A stretch of DNA of 6,167 nt, taken from NCBI GenBank assembly GCA_012798645.1, contig JAAZMU010000075.1, positions 1-6,167 of the forward strand, in the 5' to 3' direction. This document shows, one piece after another, positions 1-4,361 of this stretch. Under the pieces are notes generated by a model that was not told the DNA's origin, made no database searches, and was given only the letters and a program-made list of their open reading frames with translations. This DNA is from Patescibacteria group bacterium. Lineage in GTDB: Bacteria; Patescibacteriota; Minisyncoccia; Minisyncoccales; Minisyncoccaceae. How positions within the stretch are numbered: the first letter of the stretch is position 1; the number at the start of each line of letters is the position of its first letter. The position numbers were made by a program, and so were the translations under genes.

Positions 1-1286
1 AGTTCTTCTAATTCTCTTGGATTAGATTCTATCTCAAGTCTAACAGCTGAGGCTGCTTCATCCATTAAGTCAACTGCTTTGTCTGGTAAATACCTGTCTG
101 AAATGTATCTTTGGGAAAGTTCAGCAGCAGAGGTTAGGGCTGAATCTTTAATTCTAATACCATGATGGAATTCATATTTTTCTTTGATTCCTCTTAGAAT
201 AGAAACCGTGTCTTCTAATGTTGGCTCAGCGACTAGAATGGGTTGGAATCTTCGCTCTAGGGCAGGGTCTCTTTCAATATATTTTTGATATTCTTTAAGG
301 GTGGTTGCTCCAATGGCTCTTAAATCACCTCTTGCTAGAGCTGGCTTTAAAAGGTTGGAAGCATCCATGGCTCCCTCGGCAGAACCTGCTCCAATTAAGG
401 TATGGAGTTCATCAATAAAAAGTAGGTACCTGCCTTTTGCTCTTTTAACTTCTCTTAAAAGGGCTTTTGTTCTGTCTTCGAATTCGCCTCTGTATCTTGT
501 ACCTGCAATCATGGCTCCTAAATCAAGGGCTAAAACTTGCTTTGATTTTAGACTTTCTGGGACTTCAGATTTAACTATTTTCTGAGCTAAACCTTCAACA
601 ATGGCTGTTTTACCCACGCCTGGTTCACCAATTAAAACTGGGTTGTTTTTAGTTCTCCGAGATAAGATCTGCATTAGTCTTCTTGTTTCGTCTTCTCTTC
701 CAATAACAGGGTCAAGTTCGCCTTTTCTAGCTTTTTCAGTTAGGTTTACTGAGTATTGTTCAAGCACATTTTGCTTTGATTCAGGATTAGGAGTAGTGAT
801 TGGTTCGTTTCCTCTAAAATGCGTTAAAGCTTCTTCAACTGAGTCATAGTTTAAGGGAATAATGTCTTTTGGCATAACATTTTTATTATACTTAACTCTT
901 TCTAAGAGAAACTTGGTCTTGCTTTTAGTAGAGAGCATGGCTAAAAAAAGATGCTCCAAGGAAATGAATTCATCTTCCATTTGCTCTGCTATTCCTCTTG
1001 CTACTTCTAAAATGTTTTCTAGGTCTTTCGTTAAATAGAATTGCCCTAAACCTCCTTGAACTTTAACTTTAGGAAGGTCGTTAATGGCACCTTGGGTTCT
1101 TTTTTTAAGCTCACGCAGGTCAACTGAAAGTTTTTTAAGTATATTTAAAACAATGTTGTCATAATCCATAAGGATAATGAAAAGGAGATGTACTCCATCA
1201 ACTTGTTGATGCCCTAGGTCTTTTGCCAAGCTCTGAGAGGCAAGGATTAATTTTTGTGCTTTGTTTGTAAAATTTGCTCCGTTCAT
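1..1286 (-). CDS. clpB: ClpB-type ATP-dependent disaggregase, C-terminus cut by window edge
   Basis: Hsp100 AAA+ unfoldase that in known ClpB proteins threads aggregated protein through a cytosolic hexamer, working with DnaK. The visible 428 residues hold a Clp N-domain of two related repeats (about 5-120, with [12 protein letters not shown] at 107-118), a linker, and the first AAA+ domain. That domain has Walker A GEPGVGKT (220-227), pore-loop Tyr265 in GTRYRG, Walker B LLFIDE (288-293), sensor GATT (326-329), arginine fingers in LERRF (343-347) and the PDKAVDL sensor-2 region (401-407). The reading frame runs off the left edge just as the middle domain should begin. ClpB is preferred over ClpC because of the [12 protein letters not shown] linker, IVEGLAQ after Walker A and the SNPRELEE end; the missing middle domain would settle this. 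The ATG at 1286 is the only reasonable start: an in-frame stop lies upstream and no clear Shine-Dalgarno is present. Confidence 0.93.
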   Translation of the reverse strand, partial: MNGANFTNKAQKLILASQSLAKDLGHQQVDGVHLLFIILMDYDNIVLNILKKLSVDLRELKKRTQGAINDLPKVKVQGGLGQFYLTKDLENILEVARGIAEQMEDEFISLEHLFLAMLSTKSKTKFLLERVKYNKNVMPKDIIPLNYDSVEEALTHFRGNEPITTPNPESKQNVLEQYSVNLTEKARKGELDPVIGREDETRRLMQILSRRTKNNPVLIGEPGVGKTAIVEGLAQKIVKSEVPESLKSKQVLALDLGAMIAGTRYRGEFEDRTKALLREVKRAKGRYLLFIDELHTLIGAGSAEGAMDASNLLKPALARGDLRAIGATTLKEYQKYIERDPALERRFQPILVAEPTLEDTVSILRGIKEKYEFHHGIRIKDSALTSAAELSQRYISDRYLPDKAVDLMDEAASAVRLEIESNPRELEE

Positions 1287-1301
1287 ATGATTAAATTTAA
1301 T

Positions 1302-1334
1302 TAAAAAAGGAATTGTTTGCTTATTCCTTTTTTA
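1302..1334 (-). terminator. Hairpin with U-run: operon terminator or clpB attenuator
   Basis: A perfect 12-base inverted repeat, TAAAAAAGGAAT and ATTCCTTTTTTA, is separated by a 9-base loop. On the minus strand the stem ends in six T's, and it lies about 42 bases past the stop codon of the 213-residue gene, a normal place for an intrinsic terminator. The stem has only two G-C pairs, so it would be weak. The opposite strand also ends in T's, but no plus-strand gene is seen that would use it. It lies downstream of the predicted clpB promoter, so it could act as an attenuator instead. Confidence 0.5.
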
Positions 1335-1336
1335 GG

Positions 1337-1353
1337 GTCCCTTTAAAAGGAAC
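1337..1353 (-). promoter_or_regulatory. Leader hairpin at predicted clpB transcription start
   Basis: On the minus strand GUUCCU (1353-1348) can pair with AGGGAC (1342-1337) with one G-U pair and a 5-base loop. It would sit at the very 5' end of a transcript from the predicted promoter. Its left arm can instead pair with the left arm of the next hairpin, so it may belong to an alternative-fold switch. The stem is short, and a double-stranded operator is also possible. Confidence 0.3.
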
Positions 1354-1359
1354 AAGAAT

Positions 1360-1387
1360 ATGATAGCATTTATTTTTATTTTGTCAA
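1360..1387 (-). promoter_or_regulatory. Predicted sigma70-type promoter for clpB
   Basis: On the minus strand a perfect -35 box TTGACA (1387-1382) is followed after 16 bases by TATCAT (1365-1360), one mismatch from TATAAT, with TG one base upstream (extended -10). Transcription would start near 1353, giving a clpB leader of about 67 bases. The -35 box overlaps the last codons of the upstream 213-residue gene (Leu-Thr-Lys-stop). The region is AT-rich, so a chance match is possible, but box quality and spacing are good. No CIRCE or CtsR-like heat-shock operator was seen. Confidence 0.55.
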
Positions 1388-2017
1388 AAGGTTTTGAACC
1401 TCTCTTATCTTAAAAAGTGCTTGTTCTTCACTGATAACAGAGTCTTCAAAGTCGTCGTCTATAAATATTATTTTAATGCAGACATCATTTAAAAAGCTTT
1501 TGTTTTGTTTTGTTTCTTCTAGGTTGAAAAGCTTAAACCTGGTTTTATTAGATGGTCTTACCTTATCCCAAAGCTCTTTTTTAATTCGTTTGTATTCTCC
1601 TTTTAAAAGAGGAGGGGTTTCAACTGGTTTTTCTGGTTCTGGCTTTGGTTCTTCGATTAAAGCACTTTCAATGTCTTGTTTGATTTCTTCAACTACTTCT
1701 GGCTTTATTTGGGTTTTAACTGGTATTGCTTCATCTTTTACTTCGCCCTCAGGAATAACAGGACTTGTGCCTTGAGGAGGTAAAGGTACTTTGTCCTCTA
1801 TTTCTCCAACTTCTTCTACTTCCTCTATTTCTTCAATCTTTTTTGTAAACACAAGATCCCCGTCAACTTCTCTTACATTTTCGTTCACAATTTCTTTTAT
1901 GGGGTTTTCTGTTGTTTGAGGAAAACTTGCAAGGGTGTCAAATGCTTTACCTTGCATATCGTCTCCTTCAATGGGTTCTCTATAGGAGTCTTTGTTTGGG
2001 TTTTGTGTATGAGGCAT
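1376..2017 (-). CDS. Acidic, proline-rich hypothetical protein (213 aa)
   Basis: No family recognised. The N-terminal two thirds looks disordered: an acidic Glu/Ile/Val run at about 61-75 (IEEIEEVEEVGEIED), then Pro/Glu/Lys-rich stretches (77-100 and 123-136). From about 138 the sequence looks more folded: a basic segment (EYKRIKKELWDKVRPSNKTRFKLF, 141-164, shown here only for its Lys/Arg pattern) is followed by a hydrophobic strand IKIIFIDDDF (181-190) and a helix (196-211). There is no signal peptide or membrane segment. The ATG at 2017 lies 5 bases after the upstream stop. An in-frame ATG at 2104 was rejected because it would overlap that gene by about 80 bases with an unrelated basic sequence. 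No Shine-Dalgarno is visible, so translation probably depends on coupling to the gene before it. It is the last gene of the apparent operon. Confidence 0.75.
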   Translation of the reverse strand: MPHTQNPNKDSYREPIEGDDMQGKAFDTLASFPQTTENPIKEIVNENVREVDGDLVFTKKIEEIEEVEEVGEIEDKVPLPPQGTSPVIPEGEVKDEAIPVKTQIKPEVVEEIKQDIESALIEEPKPEPEKPVETPPLLKGEYKRIKKELWDKVRPSNKTRFKLFNLEETKQNKSFLNDVCIKIIFIDDDFEDSVISEEQALFKIREVQNLLTK

Positions 2018-2022
2018 AATAT

Positions 2023-2376
2023 TTAATTTATTCTTTTTTCTTTTAATCTTTCCACTAATCCATCGTGAAACGCATCTAAAAGAAAAGGGCTGTTTAGAGA
2101 ACATACTTCGCCAATAGCGTGATTTACTCCTTTATCAAGGGCAAGTATGATAAACGCTTCAACTTTTTTTTCTACTTCGGTTTTGTCTTGGCTTAGCTCA
2201 TCAAGACCTTTGTCTTTTATTCTATCTTTTGCTTCTTTAAAAAGCAAGTCTAATTCTTTTTCCACTTTTTCTAATTGATAAAAGGTGGCTTCCTTTTCAG
2301 GAGCTTGCTCTTTAATTATCTCTTCAGAAAGAGGTTGCTCGTATAGGTTAGGTTTTTCCTCGAATCTACTTTTCAT
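2023..2376 (-). CDS. Small helical hypothetical protein (117 aa), LDAFHDGLV motif
   Basis: A soluble, mostly helical protein. Residues 1-35 are charged and probably flexible. Residues 36-60 form an amphipathic helix (QLEKVEKELDLLFKEA). Residues 68-112 form a compact helical domain with FIILALDKGVNHAIGEV followed by LNSPFLLDAFHDGLVERL. I recall similar blocks (aliphatic helix, KG, then a DxFHDxLV motif) in Patescibacterial proteins near secretion-type ATPases, but cannot name a family. The ATG at 2376 overlaps the end of the 94-residue gene by 11 bases, which suggests translational coupling. Five bases separate its stop from the next start. A protein-protein adaptor is a guess from size and context only. 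Confidence 0.82.
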   Translation of the reverse strand: MKSRFEEKPNLYEQPLSEEIIKEQAPEKEATFYQLEKVEKELDLLFKEAKDRIKDKGLDELSQDKTEVEKKVEAFIILALDKGVNHAIGEVCSLNSPFLLDAFHDGLVERLKEKRIN

Positions 2377-2650
2377 TGATTAGTTTTTCCTTTATTCTTT
2401 TAATTTCAGCGTCAAACATTTGATCTAGGTTAGGAAACTTATTGTAAAGGAATTGTCCTGCCTCATCTTGTTTCTCTGCTTCCAAGAGCCTATTTAATTC
2501 TTTGGCTTCTTCATCATTTAATTCATTTAAAAGCTGAAGCAGGACATTTCCAAAAACAACGTCAGCTGTTTTTTCAAGAAGTTCTTTTTTCTTCTCATTA
2601 GGTATGTCTTGTAAATCTAATTCTTCTAAAAGTGTTTTTTTGAAATCCAT
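2366..2650 (-). CDS. DUF5663-like small helical protein (94 aa)
   Basis: The pattern LLEELDLQDIP..KK.ELLEK (7-27), then an aliphatic helix VVFGNVLLQLLNEL (31-44), an ELNRLL helix (51-56) and FLYNKFPNLDQM (67-78) matches my memory of DUF5663, a short domain common in Patescibacteria with no known biochemical role. Its second half resembles the C-terminus of the 542-residue protein encoded just upstream: 11 identities over 39 aligned residues, including the K-[FI]-P and M positions. It has no signal peptide or membrane segment. The ATG at 2650 is chosen because the domain starts right after it and it lies 19 bases past the upstream stop. A longer in-frame start at 2707 would overlap the upstream gene by 38 bases and add a 19-residue non-domain extension. 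It ends in TAG, inside the next gene's start region. Confidence 0.85.
   Translation of the reverse strand: MDFKKTLLEELDLQDIPNEKKKELLEKTADVVFGNVLLQLLNELNDEEAKELNRLLEAEKQDEAGQFLYNKFPNLDQMFDAEIKRIKEKLINEK
2388..2393 (-). promoter_or_regulatory. Possible ribosome binding site for the 117-aa gene
   Basis: AAAGGA on the minus strand lies 11 bases before the ATG at 2376, inside the coding end of the previous gene. The spacing is a little long. It is the best Shine-Dalgarno-like match in front of any complete start in this window; the other starts follow A/T-rich sequence. Confidence 0.4.
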
Positions 2651-2669
2651 AATTTTGTTTTTAATATGA

Positions 2670-4298
2670 TTATGCTGGAGCTTCATTTCCCCCTGATTTT
2701 GTATCATCTTGTGCTTTGCCTACCATTGCATTAAATTCAGGGATTTTATCTTCTAAAAGCTCTACTATTTTTTCTTGATTATTTTCTTTAGCTAATTTGT
2801 CTAATTCTTCTAATGTTTCCTTGTCTAGTGCATTTATTGCTCTATTAAAAAGTCTTTCAAGGAATGCTTGTTGCATAGCACCAGCATCCATTGTGTTTTT
2901 AAACTTTAAGGCAAGGTGTGCAGTGTCTGTGTTTTTATTGTAAAAGGCTTGGGCTAAGCTATTCATTAACTCTGGTTTATTAATCTCAACACTCTCTTTT
3001 TTTTCTTTTACTCTACCCCCTCCTTCTAATTTCTTAAATCCTAAGTCAGCTAGTTTAGTCATTGCCATACCGTAGAGTGCTCCTGCAAAAGGTCCTCCAA
3101 TAAGAGTTGATTTAGAGGCGATGCCAAGAGCTTCTAAAATTGGAATAGATGCTCCTGCTCCTACTCCTAAAAAGCCTCCACCAAGTGCCGCCATTGAGGC
3201 ATAAGGGATTAAGGTTCCTACGCCAAGCGCAAGAGATACAGTGATGACTGCTTTGCCCACTTTTTTTAATTTTTCGTAAAGTTCTTTTCTGCTTTCATCA
3301 AGTTCTTCTGCTTCCTTGTCTTGATTGTTTGATTCTTTATTCAAGGTTGCCTCAGCACTTGCTACTGCTTTGTTGATTTCTTGGTCTACTGGTTTAGGTT
3401 CTGCTCTTAGACTTTCAATCCGAGCTAAAAGTTCGGCGTTGCCTTTAGCTTGCTTTTCAAGTTCATCCAATCTCTGGTCAAGGCTTTTTCTTAGCTCACC
3501 AATTCTTTGATTGAATTCTTCCGTTACTTTTACAAGTTCTTGATTAGATTCATCGATTACTTGCTTTAAAATGCTTTCAGGTGTTTCAGGTTTAGGTTCT
3601 TTAACAGGTGGTTCTGTAGGTGTTTCAACAGGTGTTTTTGTTTCGCCTTTTAATTCAGCTAGTCTTTTTTGTGCTTCAGTGTAGAATGGACTGCCCGGTG
3701 TGCTATCTTTTAAAAAGCCTTCAAGAGCTTCAATCTCTTTTTCTTCAGATGTTTCTGTATTGCCTTCTAATTCATCCAATCTTTGCTTTGCTTCCTCGTA
3801 TAATGGACTGCCAGGCGTGCTTTCATTTAAGAAACTTTTTAAAGCTTTAACTTCTTCTTCAGGAGAAATAGTTTCTGGAATATCTACTAATTCCTCTTTT
3901 TCGGGTTCAGCTGGTTCTTCTTTTTTAGTTTCAAGCAGTTCCGCCTTTATTTTCTCTAAGTTCTCAAGCTCGTCTAGTGCTTTTTGGAGGATTCTTTTAT
4001 TTTGAAGACGATCACGAATGTTTGTATCCTTTTCTGCATCGTGACCTTTTTTTATAATTTCATTAAGGAATTTTTCCTTTTCGGCAAGAATGGCTTCTAG
4101 GTCTTCTCTAGCAAAAGTTTCTTTAGGGTTAGGAAATTCTATATCAAGGTCTTCTATTTTTCTTTTAAGGGTATCAACAGCTGCTGGATTATCAGCTTTA
4201 CTTTCTAAATCAAGAATTCTGCTTTTCTTTTCTAAGAAGCTTGAAATCTGTTCTCTATTAGTTGTTTCTTGTTCTGGGGTTTTTTCTTTATTTTCCAT
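2670..4298 (-). CDS. Charged coiled-coil membrane protein (542 aa)
   Basis: Function unknown; probably a structural or membrane partner of the ATPase encoded upstream. Residues 1-125 are Glu/Lys-rich helices. Residues 149-222 hold two copies of a helical repeat with an STPGSP turn. Residues 223-240 are a Pro/Glu/Thr spacer, and 241-345 form a long coiled coil (QRIGELRKSLDQRLDELEKQ). Residues 347-415 are hydrophobic and Gly/Ala-rich, enough for two or three membrane passes or a hairpin (VITVSLALGVGTLIPYASMA; GGGFLGVGAGASIPILEALG; LIGGPFAGALYGMAM). Residues 440-530 are a soluble helical tail resembling the DUF5663-like protein that follows. There is no N-terminal signal peptide, so the long N-terminal arm is likely cytosolic if the central region inserts. 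The ATG at 4298 lies 57 bases after the upstream stop, with no Shine-Dalgarno. Low-complexity helices make distant similarity to other coiled-coil proteins uninformative. Confidence 0.88.
   Translation of the reverse strand: MENKEKTPEQETTNREQISSFLEKKSRILDLESKADNPAAVDTLKRKIEDLDIEFPNPKETFAREDLEAILAEKEKFLNEIIKKGHDAEKDTNIRDRLQNKRILQKALDELENLEKIKAELLETKKEEPAEPEKEELVDIPETISPEEEVKALKSFLNESTPGSPLYEEAKQRLDELEGNTETSEEKEIEALEGFLKDSTPGSPFYTEAQKRLAELKGETKTPVETPTEPPVKEPKPETPESILKQVIDESNQELVKVTEEFNQRIGELRKSLDQRLDELEKQAKGNAELLARIESLRAEPKPVDQEINKAVASAEATLNKESNNQDKEAEELDESRKELYEKLKKVGKAVITVSLALGVGTLIPYASMAALGGGFLGVGAGASIPILEALGIASKSTLIGGPFAGALYGMAMTKLADLGFKKLEGGGRVKEKKESVEINKPELMNSLAQAFYNKNTDTAHLALKFKNTMDAGAMQQAFLERLFNRAINALDKETLEELDKLAKENNQEKIVELLEDKIPEFNAMVGKAQDDTKSGGNEAPA
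3633..3854 (-). repeat. Two-unit tandem repeat of 39 codons within the 542-aa gene
   Basis: Residues 149-183 and 188-222 align without gaps at a period of 39 codons, with 21 of 35 residues identical. The shared core is ALxxFLxxSTPGSPxYxEAxxRLxEL. Each unit looks like helix, STPGSP turn, helix. The DNA copies have drifted more than the protein, which points to an old duplication kept by selection rather than a recent slippage event. Confidence 0.85.
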
Positions 4299-4318
4299 AA
4301 CAATTTTAATTATTTATT

Positions 4319-4361
4319 ATTTAGTAAAGTTTACCATTTTAATAAAAAAAGTAAACTAAAT
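4319..4361 (-). repeat. Imperfect inverted repeat after the ATPase gene
   Basis: On the minus strand ATTTAGTTTAC (4361-4351) is complementary to GTAAAC...TAAAT (4334-4319) if five extra bases bulge out of the second arm; the inner 7 bases AGTTTAC/GTAAACT pair perfectly around a 16-base loop. The first arm includes the ATPase stop codon TAG. No U-run follows, so it does not look like a normal terminator. It could stabilise or process the mRNA between the first two genes, or be chance in very AT-rich sequence. Confidence 0.3.

Noticed and set aside
301..849. Two plus-strand open frames (94 and 82 codons)
   Set aside because: They lie opposite the clpB N-domain and AAA+ region, whose motifs are unmistakable; their translations look like antisense low-complexity Ser/Leu/Phe sequence.
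1302..1334. CIRCE heat-shock operator, suggested by the 9-base spacer
   Set aside because: The arms do not resemble TTAGCACTC/GAGTGCTAA; only the spacer length matches.
1476..1775. Plus-strand frame of 99 codons
   Set aside because: It is the antisense of the 213-residue gene and gives Ser/Phe/Leu-rich sequence with no domain pattern.
2018..2104. 29-residue N-terminal extension of the 213-aa protein
   Set aside because: It overlaps the 117-residue gene and reads as basic, Cys/Trp-containing sequence unlike the rest; the ATG at 2017 is 5 bases after the upstream stop.
2651..2707. 19-residue N-terminal extension of the DUF5663-like protein
   Set aside because: It overlaps the end of the 542-residue gene; the domain pattern begins just after the ATG at 2650.
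3325..4359. Plus-strand frames opposite the coiled-coil gene
   Set aside because: Glu/Lys-rich helices read backwards produce long Ser/Phe/Leu frames; the overlapping frames here disagree with one another and none has a recognisable domain.
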